This document shows positions 22,911 to 33,136 of a stretch of DNA of 64,000 nt, one piece after another. The notes below the pieces were generated by a model, which saw only the letters and a list, made by a program, of their open reading frames with translations, was not told the DNA's origin and did not search any database. The DNA is taken from the NCBI GenBank assembly GCA_025529335.1, contig JAMYHX010000010.1:1-64000 (forward strand). The letters are read 5' to 3'. A program made the position numbers and the translations under genes. The stretch comes from Rhizopus sp. PT2906 (Eukaryota; Mucoromycota; Mucoromycetes; Mucorales; Rhizopodaceae). Position 1 is the stretch's first letter. Every line of letters starts with the position of its first letter.

Positions 22911-23944
22911 GATTCTTCGCCCAAGCTCCGTTTTGTCATAATCATTTATATTGGTCATTCTTCTGCTCGCATCAGAGACTGTTTCTCCATCATCAAATTC
23001 TATACCTGTACTACAAAGCATCATCTCTACAATGTCTTGAAAAATACTGATACGGAGCTTACGCAATCCTCCACCCTGCGTAAGTGACTTTCAAAATTTT
23101 TTTCTCTCTCTCTCTCTCTCTGTTCCTGACGCTGGGTTAGTGTAACAAGAAAATGATCGTGGGAATAGTAGATACCATAAAGAGAGTAAAGCGGGCGATG
23201 ATTACTTTTGCCAATAAGATAACGATCCATCAAAGAAAAAAAAGCATAATTAATATCCATAGTAACTGCTATGGTAACTACTACAAATAAAGACGACCGG
23301 AGTCGAGCTTTACTCCGTAGCAACATCATGACCCGCTGTGTGCTGTATTTAGTCATCACGAATGATAAAAGAGAAAGCGAGAAGATTATAAAAATTTTCA
23401 TTGGACAAAAAATGAAATCCAATCAAAACCATGTATTTTAGAAAGAGTGAGTCATAGTTCCTTTACCAGAAAAGGCTGCGTGTTCTTAGAATATCTCTCT
23501 TTTCTCTGACTCTCTCTCTCTCACACTCACATTTGCGTCTGTTCTTTTCTTTTCTTTCCCTTTCTTTCCTTTTCTTCCTCTCTTTTTTTTTAAAAAAAAA
23601 CATATTATTATTATTATTGCTTTTCGACCATCATAAACAACTAGAATCAAATAATTATTAACTATTGAACTTATTTCTTAAACCTTTAACTTGAACTTAT
23701 CTTTTTATTTGCAAACATGAACTATATTATTATTGTCGTTTAAATACTTTTCTTCTATTCTTTACTACATAAATTTAATAGAAGAAACAGAAGAAAAGAC
23801 GAGAGATTTAAACAACACAATCCTAGAAACAGAAAAAAAAAGAAAACTAATACTTGTACCATTGCTGCTTATTCTATAAACATCTTATTAAGCAGCAACA
23901 ACATCACATCTTAACTTGGTTAAAAATCCCAAAATAAGCAAAAC

Positions 23945-24769
23945 ATGACACATCACACAATGGTTACTCCCGCAGTCACCTTGGTTGCGCAGCCTCCTCA
24001 TAAATACAATGCAATTAATTCAAATATCCTGACAATGAATCAAGCGAATAAACAACAACAAAAGTCCTATGTTAGTTCTCTTGTTGGTAAGTCGGCTGTT
24101 TATTTAATAAACATGTCCCTTATTTTATTATTAGATGTGACCATCCAGGTTATAACCTCCATTTGGCCTAATTCTTCCACCAATAATAATAACAATCAAA
24201 AGCCTATTGCCGACCTACACACCTTTTTGCACCATATCCTTAAACATTCTCGCACCACTCACTCCACACTTCAACTAGCCATCTTTTATCTATTTAGAAT
24301 CCGATCTAAAGTACAGCAATCTTCCCACCAAGACGCCTACATCTCCTGCGGTCGACGCATGTTCCTGGCTGCTCTTATCTCAGCACATAAATATCTTCAA
24401 GACAAAACATACAAAAACTCTGCCTGGAGTAAAGTCAGTGGACTGAACGTCCAGGAAATTAATCACGCCGAAAAGGTTATGCTGGAACTATTAGACTATC
24501 GCTTGCATGTTAAGAAGGACATATTTGATCAGTGGATGTTGATGCTTCAATCTCACCTCAAAGTCACTCCTACCCCTCAACCTGTTGCTCCTATGCCTCA
24601 GATAAAGCAGCACAAATATCACCAGGATTTACTAGAACAAGCTCGTCAAAGTTTGCCTTCTCCGCCTTTAGAAGAGGATACAACCTTCATGCCTATTCAA
24701 AGAAAGAGAAAGGCTGATGATAGTGATGATGAAGATGAACATCAAAGGCTGACAAAGAAGCAATGCTAA
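23945..24769 (+). CDS. PHO85-type (PCL) cyclin
   Basis: The cyclin-box core is GRRMFLAALISAHKYLQDKT, then YKNSAWSKVSGLNVQEINHA and EKVMLELLDYRLHVKKDIFD. This is the classic Pcl1/Pcl2-type box that activates the Pho85/CDK5-like kinase (family knowledge). A 48-nt intron at 24087-24134 (GTAAGT...ATTATTAG) has a length divisible by three and no stop, so the reading frame runs through it. Spliced, LVDVTIQVITSIWPNSS is continuous; unspliced, it adds a hydrophobic 16-residue insert. The tail is acidic with a probable nuclear signal (IQRKRKADDSDDEDEHQRL). The long leader is pyrimidine-rich. Confidence 0.88.
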   Translation: MTHHTMVTPAVTLVAQPPHKYNAINSNILTMNQANKQQQKSYVSSLVGKSAVYLINMSLILLLDVTIQVITSIWPNSSTNNNNNQKPIADLHTFLHHILKHSRTTHSTLQLAIFYLFRIRSKVQQSSHQDAYISCGRRMFLAALISAHKYLQDKTYKNSAWSKVSGLNVQEINHAEKVMLELLDYRLHVKKDIFDQWMLMLQSHLKVTPTPQPVAPMPQIKQHKYHQDLLEQARQSLPSPPLEEDTTFMPIQRKRKADDSDDEDEHQRLTKKQC

Positions 24770-25195
24770 TTTTATTTCTTATCTTCTATCTCTCTCCTTC
24801 TTCACCCCCCTCCCCCTTGTCCATATATATTTTATACTTTCTTCCGTGTACATTATAATCATTTTGTATTCCCCCCATTATAAACAATTGACCAATAAAA
24901 ACGAAACGAGTTTCAACTAAAACATTGGGACATATTAAACTCAGAATAAGACAAATTGAGACTTTATCTCATCTATGCAGCGAGAGAGAGAGAGAAAAAC
25001 GAAATAGAATGGTGAATATAATCCATGATATATGTCTTTGAGTAGAATGAGCAATTCAGATGATTGATATCGTTTCATGCCACTTTTGAACTTTGACCAA
25101 AGCTCTTGCGTTATTTTAGTTATTGTTGCACTACTGATTGTCTTTATGACTCACTTAAACTCTTCATCAATATCCATTACTTTAGGTGCACTAGC
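24770..25195. other. Intergenic, no recognised gene
   Basis: The 3' UTR of the cyclin gene (CT- and C-rich) followed by AT-rich spacer with a GA microsatellite near 24980. No gene seen. Confidence 0.4.
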
Positions 25196-25898
25196 ATCAG
25201 CAGCTTAAAGATGTTATTTCTCGAAAATAAAGCACATAGTTGTTACAGACTCTTCTTCCATATTTCGGATACCACAAATAAACTCTTCCAAGCAATCGAA
25301 TATGTTATTTAAAATAGAAGCTGTAGGAACCAGAGCAGTGCATCAATTGAGCGGAGCATAAGTGTAGAAAGGAGACTTATTTATGTATTAAGTGGCTATG
25401 GCAAAAAGTTGAATTAATGATATTTCATTCATCAAAATGCATATATGTTTGTATTATTTACTATACTATGGCACCTGCATTTTAAGAGAAAAAGCACTCG
25501 TTTACAAAATCATTGCTTTGTATACACACACAAAACGTGTTTACCAATTCAGCTTGACTATCACATCCTGTAGTGATGCTGCCCTCGAGCTATTTCTTGG
25601 AAAAAGAACCCAATCTTTAAAGGAAGGATATCCTTTAACTTTTAAACATATATTGTCTAGTTTGCTAACATATGCCATTAATAAACCAGTAATCCATATT
25701 TAGAGAAAGTGTAAAACTAATTAAAGTCTACGGATGTACATTTTTTTCTAACCGTATACTTCTTTTTCCATAATGGTTGAATACAAACAAGTAATCTGTA
25801 CATTGAAGAGTAGAGCTTTACTTAGCGAAATATTCTGTGGTTTTGTTTAAGTTATTGCTCTGAAATAAAACGTATCTACCTTTATTACTTATGAGCAG
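25196..25898 (+). repeat. Diverged long repeat, copy 1
   Basis: Shares ordered blocks with 46547-48180. They include CATCAGCAGCTT, TTTAAAATAGAAGCT, TTGCTTTGTATACACACA and a closing 135-bp block (about 25761-25895) that matches 48048-48178 at roughly three-quarters identity by eye. That block reads TTCCATAATGGTTGAATACA here and TTCCATAACTGTTGAATACA there. No intact gene is inside. The second TIR-module boundary lies directly after this copy. Origin (decayed transposon or decayed gene) is unknown. Confidence 0.5.
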
Positions 25899-25902
25899 CA
25901 CA

Positions 25903-26294
25903 TACATGCACCAGAAAATAGGCTAATGCTATGGACGCTTCCTTGGGACGCTTCCTTGGGACGCTACCTATGTTGCCACTATACAGCGTCATATTACCAA
26001 TGCTTCTGCCTAACCTAAGGCTCATCCAGTTCACTCTCTCTGGTATAAAATACGATGTCATCATAATTACACGTGTTCTTGCATTTTTGTTGATCAAACT
26101 GACAACATAAAACTAGAATAAATAACAACATTTCTTTTTTATCTCTTTCTTCCTGAAAAGAAACAAAACAAGTCGGTAACTTTATAAAGTCATGCTTAGC
26201 TTGATGCCACACATTGAAAAGCTTTGTTGGGTGATATCATAGGTAATGGATAGAGTTGCGCCCGTAGTATTGGTCTAATTTTCTGGTGCATGTA
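25903..26294 (+). mobile_element. TIR-bounded promoter-like module, copy 1
   Basis: A 392-bp element. Its ends are inverted repeats of about 36 bp: TACATGCACCAGAAAAT-AGG on the left and the complement TACATGCACCAGAAAATTAG on the right, both continuing to a CGGACGC/CGGGCGC-like block. TA at both ends would fit a TA target duplication. Inside are a TATA-like GGTATAAAATACG (about 26042), a conserved GTTGATCAAACTGACAACA block and a TC-rich tract. Near the left end a 15-bp unit (GGGACGCTTCCTT) is tandemly repeated. It encodes no transposase. It sits 14 bp before the ATG of the resolvase-like gene. Confidence 0.65.
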
Positions 26295-26307
26295 GTGTTT
26301 CCCTTTT

Positions 26308-27697
26308 ATGTTAGCTCGCGCCTACCCTGTCTACTTGATGTCCTCAAACTCAGAAATAATGATCACACACTCACAAGCAGCTTGTGTATTCTTTGGTGAT
26401 TTATTAACTCCTGAAAATGAAGTCCTAAATGAAGCAAAAATTGCAGCATATCCAGACGTTGAATTGTGCTACATCGACGTACCGACGGAGCCATTTCTTG
26501 TAGCAAGGTGCCGTATCAACTTTTTCCCTTTCAGGTACAAACGATACCGTCGTGCAGAACTGGGCCCACTATCTAGAATCATTGAAGAAGCAAATGAAGA
26601 AATAGAGTGTGAAACCAATAACAAAGTTATCCGTAAGCATTACTCCTGTTTTCTTGCTCGTTTGTTACAGTTCATAAACTAACGTCACAGCTTTTAGATT
26701 CTGAATCACAGCTTATCAAATTCATAAGCAATATCTTTCTCATAAACGATCCACAAAACGAAAAGGTGTAAGAATGTCTGGATATGACATCAAAGGAGAT
26801 TTTTACAATCATAAAGCAGTATACAAGCTTGTATCGAGATAAAAATGTCCAGTTTGCCAAAAAGTGTGGTACCAAATATTTAAACGCAGAGGTATCAAGA
26901 AAACGCAAAAAAGGCGGTCGAGTTACGCACAAAGCCTTATATGTAATGAAAAAAGAGGACTGAGGTATGTAGTACGATAAAAAAATGTATTTGACGAACA
27001 CAACCCCGTACTAACATTATGTAATGAAGCTTTTTTAGTGCAAAATATTGCCAACTATCAAAGTAAATACGAGTGCTTCATCGACAAGAAAAAGGATGAT
27101 GGCTTCAAAGTCGTAGGGTATGTAAGAAAAAGCCCGTGTGGACTGTCGAATGATGCCTTAAAGGATAATCTTCAAAAAATGATCGAGTATTTGAGGGAAA
27201 GATCGCTTGTTGAGTTTGTGTATGCTTCTCCACAAAGTTGTGCCGGAAGCCCTATTAACTCCAGAGACATGTATAATACTATTGAAGATCTCGAGAAAAT
27301 GGAGTTGAGACATTTTACTGGGAGCACATAAAGTAAGTTCTAGAGAAATGAAATGTTGGAAGAACAATAAAAAGGAACAGCATAGTGGATTAATTTTTGA
27401 TTTTATATAGGTCTTTTATCAAAAAAGTATGCCTTATAATCGTCGATTACGCAGCGCTTTCTACAGATGCTGATGGTATAAGAACATTAGTCATGTAAGT
27501 TGTATAGCGCAACGATTCTTGATTATTAGTCATGTATTAACACTCCAACAGCAATTATTATTCTCTAGAATGCATCGTAGTCGATCGGTTTCGCCAAATT
27601 GGAAAGTATGAAGTATACAGTCGCGATAAAATACTCAACAACAACAACTATTTGAAGCCTTTTGCGTGCCGAAAAACCCTTCCTTATCGTTCTAAAT
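26308..27697 (+). pseudogene. Resolvase-like repeated gene, probably inactivated
   Basis: Six or so exons on the plus strand. The first exon contains HSQAACVFFGDLLTPENEVL and RINFFPFRYKRYRRAELGPL. An exon near 26790-26960 reads YTSLYRDKNVQFAKKCGTKY, then a basic SRKRKKGGR block. After it comes FKVVGYVRKSPCGLSNDALK with LRERSLVEFVYASPQSCAGS. Then VCLIIVDYAALSTDADGIRT and ECIVVDRFRQIGKYEVYSRD lead to TGA at 27697. The G-Y-V-R-K-S start, an adjacent helix and a later V-D-x(3)-LS-x-D block recall the N-terminal catalytic domain of serine recombinases (IS607-like); this is only a motif resemblance. An in-frame TGA (26961-26963) precedes the phase-correct GTATGT donor, so the copy looks inactivated. 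A truncated relative lies at 28870-29096. Confidence 0.5.
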
Positions 27698-28286
27698 GAT
27701 ACCGTACATTATTTCATTAAAAGCACCCAGCACACTCTTGCCAGTCTTTCTTGTATTCTTTTTTTCTCTTATTTTAATCCATCATTACCTTCTCCTCTAC
27801 TTACATATTATACATATTTCGTCAGCTTTGCTTCTTGTATGTTTTATTTCTTAAACTATAGGCCGTTTCTTCTACTTTCTATATACGTTGCGACGTGAAC
27901 GCTATGAGCGAATGCTTTTATCTATAAGTCGCTCCGAAATATTCTAACCTACTGTATGTTATGACCATCTTCTCTATGCAGCAGCAACATATACACTTCT
28001 ATGTCTTCGTTTGTCTAATGAGGGAATAATTGTCAGTATATATGACTAGTGGCCGTATAATTCTCTTAGCAGAAGTTTTCGCTTTTCATAGAATCTATAC
28101 CATAAAATAAAATTACAAATATAGGCACAGTGGTGTGGAAACTTTAACACTAGTATTGAAAACCAAAATGCTGTCAAAGCGAAGGCTGAAAATGTGGTAA
28201 GCGCCCGCACATCATGGCTGACACAGCTCAAAAACTTATTTTAATTTAGTTTAGTTAGTAGACTCGCCCTTAAAAATGACCAACAT
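27698..28286. other. Intergenic spacer in the accessory island
   Basis: A pyrimidine-rich region between the resolvase-like copy and the second TIR module. Short open frames (27662-27898, 28046-28231 minus) have no domain. Nothing else is recognised. Confidence 0.35.
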
Positions 28287-28660
28287 TACATGCACCAGAA
28301 AATAGACTAATACTACGGACGCTACCTATGTTGTCACTACAACTTCACACTACCAAAGCCTAACCTAAGGCTGTCCAATTCGCTCTCTGATATAAAATAC
28401 GATGTCATATAGTTACACGTAATTGATCTTGGTTCATTTGTTGATCAAACTGACAACACAAGATTAGAATAAACAAAGAAATAACATTCTTTTCTTTTCT
28501 CCTACTTGAAAAGAAACGAATCAATATGACGATTTTATAAAAGTCGTGTTTAGTTTGACTCTGCAGATTGAAAAGCTTTGTTGGACTACACCATAGACAA
28601 TGGGTAGAGGCGTCGCCCGTGTAATTAGTTTAACTTCTGGTGCATTTTCTGGTGCATGTA
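28287..28660 (+). mobile_element. TIR-bounded promoter-like module, copy 2
   Basis: A 374-bp element with the same ends (TACATGCACCAGAAAATAGA on the left, TTTTCTGGTGCATGTA on the right). It keeps the same internal order as copy 1: GATATAAAATACGATGTCAT, GTTGATCAAACTGACAACAC, a TC-rich tract, GAAAAGCTTTGTTGG and GGTAGAGGCGTCGCCCG. It lacks the internal 15-bp tandem repeat. The right end carries a partial second TIR copy (TTCTGGTGCATTTTCTGGTG). It lies upstream of, and in the same orientation as, the truncated relative of the resolvase-like gene. Confidence 0.65.
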
Positions 28661-28869
28661 GTGTGCCCCAAAAAATTGAATTGTAATATAGCTAGCATTG
28701 AAAGATATGGGAGAAGAAAGGAAAAGTAAAGCGCGTCTTTGCGAGCATCTACCACATTGGAAGCCGGAGCGGAGGCACCCAAGATTGTTATAGGTACTAA
28801 TTATTTTTTTATGGATGCTCACAGCAATTTGTCTGTTTCATTAAGCCAACCCAACATCAGTAGCAATAG

Positions 28870-29096
28870 CAGAAGCAACAACAATTACACGTGGACAAGC
28901 AGCTTGCGTGTTTTATGGCAAACTCATCAATGAGGAAAACGAAAAAGAATGCGAGGAACGAGTCGACGACCTTATAGACGCCAACATTTGCTACTTAGAA
29001 AACGTACCTTCTGAACTTTTCTTCATTGCGAAAGTCCAAATGAAAAAATTCCCAGATCGCTACAAGTCATATCCTCGAACGACATCGATTCATTGA
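28870..29096 (+). pseudogene. Truncated relative of the resolvase-like gene
   Basis: The frame reads ITRGQAACVFYGKLINEENE, NICYLENVPSELFFIAKVQM and KKFPDRYKSYPRTTSIH, then TGA. It aligns residue for residue with the first exon of the gene at 26308 (ITHSQAACVFFGDLL; CYIDVPTEPFLVARCRINFF; PFRYKRYRR). None of the later exons follows. The homologous frame also lacks a start codon in register. It is best read as a 5' fragment left after duplication and decay. Confidence 0.6.
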
Positions 29097-29388
29097 CGTA
29101 TCCTAGTTTACCGAAGGAAAGGGTTCAACTGACAGCTATATTCTGTCCAATACCAGCACCAATTTTGTAGTCTTTTTTCCGTAAAATCAATTTTTACTAA
29201 ATAGAATATTATGTCATCACAGCATTAGCAATAAATATTCATTATTTTATTCGTCGTAAATAAAGATATCATATATTTCACTCTCATCGACTTGTTGCAC
29301 TTTTTTATTGCTTTATTGTTCGTCTTTGTCTCCTAACTTTTTACTTGGCAAAGCATAGAGCCTTTTTTCAAACAAAAGCTCTATACGT

Positions 29389-29892
29389 TTAGTAACCCGA
29401 GGTGGACTTTGGTGGGCCCTAGGATGTTTGTTTTTATAATGAAAAAAAAAGACAGAATTATTGCTGTCTTGCAGGTCTTGATTGAGGCACATAACAGACG
29501 TTTTCTACAGTTTATTTAGGTTGTTTTAATGCACTTACCAGGTTATCTAAACCTTCTGGGTTATCTTTCAACTGCTTGATCTTTTCATTGTACTTGGCAA
29601 GTAAGATACGAAGGCTTTGGTCCGCGCTTTCTAACAGCTCATGGCAAAGACGGCCTTGGTCTACATCTGGGACATAAAGTCTTTCTTGCTGAGCAAGAAG
29701 GGAAGAAGCACGATGAGAAAAGGTTGGTTTGACTTTTTGAAAGCCACAAGCTGTTGAAGTACGCAGGGAATAGCTGATGGGCCAGATCGAATACTTCCTG
29801 CGTTTCTGAGTACACTATGCTATTCAGATTAGCGCGAATACGGTCTCTTATCAGTTTTATATCCTGGGTTGACTTCATTTTCATTTTGTGGT
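29389..29892 (-). CDS. Small unrecognised protein, gene model partial
   Basis: A well-formed coding segment lies on the minus strand at about 29539-29820: FSHRASSLLAQQERLYVPDV, DQGRLCHELLESADQSLRIL and LAKYNEKIKQLKDNPEGLDN. It ends at a GTAAGT donor. The next exon (29418-29389) adds GPPKSTSGY and a stop. Upstream it reads KYSIWPISYSLRTSTACGFQ, which could be a mitochondrial presequence. The first ATG region (MKMKSTQDIKLIRDRI, 29892) is in another frame, and I could not find a clean splice joining them. No family recognised. A 28-base T-run (29952-29979) lies just upstream. Confidence 0.4.
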
Positions 29893-30049
29893 AACTAAAT
29901 TTCTGTGGGTAATTATTGTCAACGTCGGGAGTGTAGTGTCCCCTCAGAGACCTGTTTTTTTTTTTTTTTTTTTTTTTTTGATGAAAATGAGCCGTCACTT
30001 TTATTCAAGGTGTAAGTGGTTAAAGTGACATCTGGCTCCTCTTTTCTTC

Positions 30050-31036
30050 ATGTTGTATGTTATTGGCCTTGGACTGTCTGACGAGACAGATATTACTGTC
30101 AAGGGATTAGAAGCCGTCAAGAGATCTGAACGTGTTTATTTAGAAGCTTATACTTCTATCTTGACTGTTGGCAAAGAGAAACTTGTAATTACACAATTAC
30201 AACTTCAACAAAACAAGAACTGATGCGTCTTTTTTTCAATAGGAAGCTTACTATGATAAAGAGGTCATCGTCGCCGATCGCGAAATGGTCGAGTCAGACA
30301 GTGACACCATTCTTGCCAATGCAGACAAAATTGACGTCTCCTTCTTGGTTGTTGGTGACCCTTATGGCGCCACAACTCATACAGACTTGGTCATTCGTGC
30401 TCGTGAACTCGGTATTCCCGTTAAGGTGATTCATAATGCCTCTATTATGAACGCTGTTGGTGCTTGTGGTCTTCAGCTTTATAACTTTGGACAGACCATT
30501 TCAATCGTCTTTTTCACAGAGACGTGGCGCCCAGATAGCTTTTATGATCGTATCAAGGAAAATCATCAGTTTGGACTTCACACCCTCTGCTTATTGGATA
30601 TCAAAGTAAAGGAACAAAGTATTGAAAATATGGCAAGGTAATATCTTTTTTTTAAAAAAAAGGGGAGCAACCGTAGAAAGATTGTGATCTCTTATCCTTC
30701 CCGACCATTATTAGAGGCCGTCTCATTTATGAACCACCTCGTTATATGACCGTCAACCAAGCTGTGGAGCAACTGTTGGAAATTGAAGAAAAACGTGGTG
30801 AAGGTGTTTGCAAACCCGATGCGCTGGCGATAGGGTGTGCACGTATCGGCACAGAGACTCAAAAGATCGTTGCGGGCACACTTGAGGAATTGGTTGATGT
30901 CGACTTTGGTGGGCCTCTTCATTCGCTTGTTCTCGTCGGTAAGCGTATGCATGAAATGGAAGCTGAATTTGTAAAGGAATATGCTTGTAATCCTGAAACA
31001 TTTGACATGATTGTCAAAAGAGATTATGCTCATTAA
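30050..31036 (+). CDS. dph5: Diphthine methyl ester synthase
   Basis: Three exons. The start MLYVIGLGLSDETDITVKGL opens the tetrapyrrole-methylase fold, with RSERVYLEAYTSIL next. Then come DREMVESDSDTILANADKID, VSFLVVGDPYGATTHTDLVI, PVKVIHNASIMNAVGACGLQ and LYNFGQTISIVFFTETWRPD, all strongly conserved in Dph5. The last exon gives YEPPRYMTVNQAVEQLLEIE and a C-terminal LEELVDVDFGGPLHSLVLVG. Dph5 uses SAM to make diphthine methyl ester on elongation factor 2, a cytosolic step of diphthamide synthesis (family knowledge). ATG at 30050 is in register with the conserved N-terminus. Upstream lies a short region shared with the divergent small gene. Confidence 0.95.
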
Positions 31037-31138
31037 GAAACATAGCCAATTAATGTACGTAAATCAAGAATAAAACAAGCCAAAGCTGCATTTTCAGTTT
31101 TTTTTTTCTTTGTTGCTATTTATATTTCTCAAAAAAGG

Positions 31139-31459
31139 ATGGCAGATAAAGACAAGACAAACGAAAAAGTAGACCAGGCTGCATCTAGTGCACATCGAGG
31201 TGTATCTGACGCATCGGAGACGATGAAAAAGGGTATTCATAATGCCTCTGATCAATATGAAAGGGCGTCAAGACATGCTGAAGAAGAAATGGAGAAATTG
31301 AAGGCAGAGCTGGCTGATCTTCGACGGAGAGCAGCACCTAAAATTGAAGAAGCAGAGCATTTCTTGGTTTCTCCTACGGCCATTGCCTTTTATAAAGGCT
31401 TGGTCACTGGTGTGGCCATTGTATTAGCTTATCAGAAATACTCAAACAACAGACTATAA
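31139..31459 (+). CDS. Small tail-anchored protein, OM14-like C-terminus
   Basis: A single-exon gene of 106 residues, 102 bp after the dph5 stop on the same strand. Residues 1-75 are hydrophilic and helical (YERASRHAEEEMEKLKAELA). The C-terminal part, HFLVSPTAIAFYKGLVTGVA and then IVLAYQKYSNNRL, forms one membrane helix flanked by basic residues. This resembles the C-terminal region of fungal mitochondrial outer-membrane OM14-type proteins. Location is inferred; the domain match is by eye. The reading frame and coding bias make it a real gene. Confidence 0.6.
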   Translation: MADKDKTNEKVDQAASSAHRGVSDASETMKKGIHNASDQYERASRHAEEEMEKLKAELADLRRRAAPKIEEAEHFLVSPTAIAFYKGLVTGVAIVLAYQKYSNNRL

Positions 31460-31477
31460 CGGATTTAAGAAAGAAGA

Positions 31478-32859
31478 CTAATCTTGAATGGCGTTTATTA
31501 ATTTGATAATCAATTGATGTGCATTTGGAAAGCTTTCTAATAAACTGGAATATTCTTGTAATCTTTGAAGTAAATCGTCTTTTTTCTCCTCTTGTTTATT
31601 GATCAAATACATGTATGCTTCCTTCAACAGCTGTATATCGGGCCGATCTTGATCTGGGTATTCCATGATGTAAGTTAAACCTGTTCGCAGCGCCGTGGGT
31701 GTGCCTATGGTAATGATAAGTTATTGTCATTTCTTCAAAAAAAAAAAAAAAAAAGGTTACAATAAAAGTTCTTGGGCAAAAGAAAGTGTAGCAGTGCCAT
31801 AAAGGCTTCATTAAGCAATTCCCCCTCAATCAGACACTCATACTCTGCTTCAAAATCCCAGTCATCGTGTGCTCTCAATGACTTGGCGATATAGATCCAT
31901 TTTTTTGGTATTTGAAATTGCTGAACTAGCCTGTCTTGATCTTCCCATTCGCCATTTCTTAGTATATACTTGACTCTATCTGCTGCCTTGTCTTTCTTTC
32001 CAAACTGGGAAACAAACAGGGCCCATTCGACCTTGTCCATTTTCTCGAGTTCATCACGCCACTGTTCAATAAACACATCGTTCTGAATACGATCAGGCAG
32101 ATACACCGATAACAAAAAGAGTAAATCCAGTGGCCAACTGTCCAGATGCGCCATACCAGGATCCCCGAGCCACCACTGAAGAAGCTGGTACCACAGACAT
32201 TGCTTATCAGGAGCAGCCGTGCGCTTCAGAGTCGCCATCTGCGACAGATTTGGGTTCACCGGGACGCGTCTTGTTTCATTGTACTCGACCAAGCTCGCTG
32301 ACGGTGAGTACCAGAGATGCATACCGATGATACACTGCCAAGATATACCCTCTGTTACAACAAGGTTCGTTTCAACAAGACCCAATTCGCCTGCGATCAC
32401 GTACCAACATTTCTTCCTAAACTCACTGTACTCTGACCACTCGCCTGGCGTCTTTTGAAATATCTCGATCTGTTCCTTCATCATCGCGCGAAGGTCCTTT
32501 GTGGCTGAATGGGAAATGTACATTGACAACTTAAAATCACCAGCCCTACGTGCTTCGTCACTGGCCCTTTCTCGTTGTCCATAGGTAAGATAGACAAAGA
32601 CAGTTGAGAATGAGTCGTTTGTGTACTGTTTACGAAATTGGCCAAGAGTGTCTTCTAGTCCAGGTTTGACCAGATCTCGAAGCCAATCCAAAGGTCGATT
32701 TTCAAAAAGCGCGTTGGCTAGATCCCAGATTAACTGTTGATCTCGATCCAAGTCGTCAAGATCAAACAGATATTTGCTAAAATCAGTTTGCTTTAATTCT
32801 AACAAAGGAAGATCATCAGGCTTTGGTGTAATGTTGACTTGTTCATAGAATGTTGTCAT
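31478..32859 (-). CDS. Nup96-domain nucleoporin, stand-alone
   Basis: Two exons joined across an intron (about 31703-31757) that contains an A-run. The protein (about 440 residues) shows the alpha-helical Nup96/Nup145C pattern: LIWDLANALFENRPLDWLRD, VYLTYGQRERASDEARRAGD, FKLSMYISHSATKDLRAMMK, KKCWYVIAGELGLVETN and ISWQCIIGMHLWYSPSASLV. The C-terminus is helical. The family member is normally the C-terminal half of a Nup98-Nup96 precursor in the Y-complex (family knowledge). Here translation appears to begin at ATG 32859 (MTTFYEQVNITPKPDD), with an in-frame TAG 15-18 nt upstream. The Nup98 autoproteolytic part and the Sec13-binding N-terminus of Nup96 are therefore absent from this locus. Missed upstream exons are not excluded. 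Confidence 0.65.
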
Positions 32860-33136
32860 GATCTTTTCTGCTCTCTACTAGTGACATCAGCTATTTCTCT
32901 ACGTATACTTTTCTCATTGTGTGTATATATGTGTCATCAAACCTTTTCTTTTAATCGTCGTTCTGTGCCAATAATGCTTAAAGTGAATCAGTTCACTCCG
33001 AGTGCATTCTCTTTCTTTGGTTTTACCTCTTGATTTTAACGCTGTTAGACTGAATTGTAGGTCTTTTACTTCCTGAGAGCATCATTTTATTGTAGAAAAT
33101 AACAGAAAGAAAAAAAAAAAAATGTTACACAGTTTC

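Larger units (their letters stand above)
21473..23944. other. Long intergenic region with low-complexity DNA
   Basis: Nearly 2.5 kb with no gene I can support. It holds a T-run followed by an A-run at 21907-21937, GA/CT microsatellites (22339-22353, 23103-23121, 23510-23520), a diverged repeat copy at 22783-22910, and a long pyrimidine-rich tract (23480-23590) with TTA repeats (about 23607-23618) leading to the cyclin gene. Open frames such as 22524-22712, 22794-23087 and 23027-23422(-) show no domain. Confidence 0.4.

Noticed and set aside
23027..23422. 131-codon minus-strand frame
   Set aside because: Contains a microsatellite-encoded RE/ER run and no domain; probably non-coding.
26015..26212. 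65-codon minus-strand frame within the first TIR module (LVLCCQFDQQKCKNTCNYDD)
   Set aside because: A similar stretch is visible in copy 3 but is broken in copy 2, and it runs antisense to the promoter-like signals. Similarity follows DNA conservation of the module.
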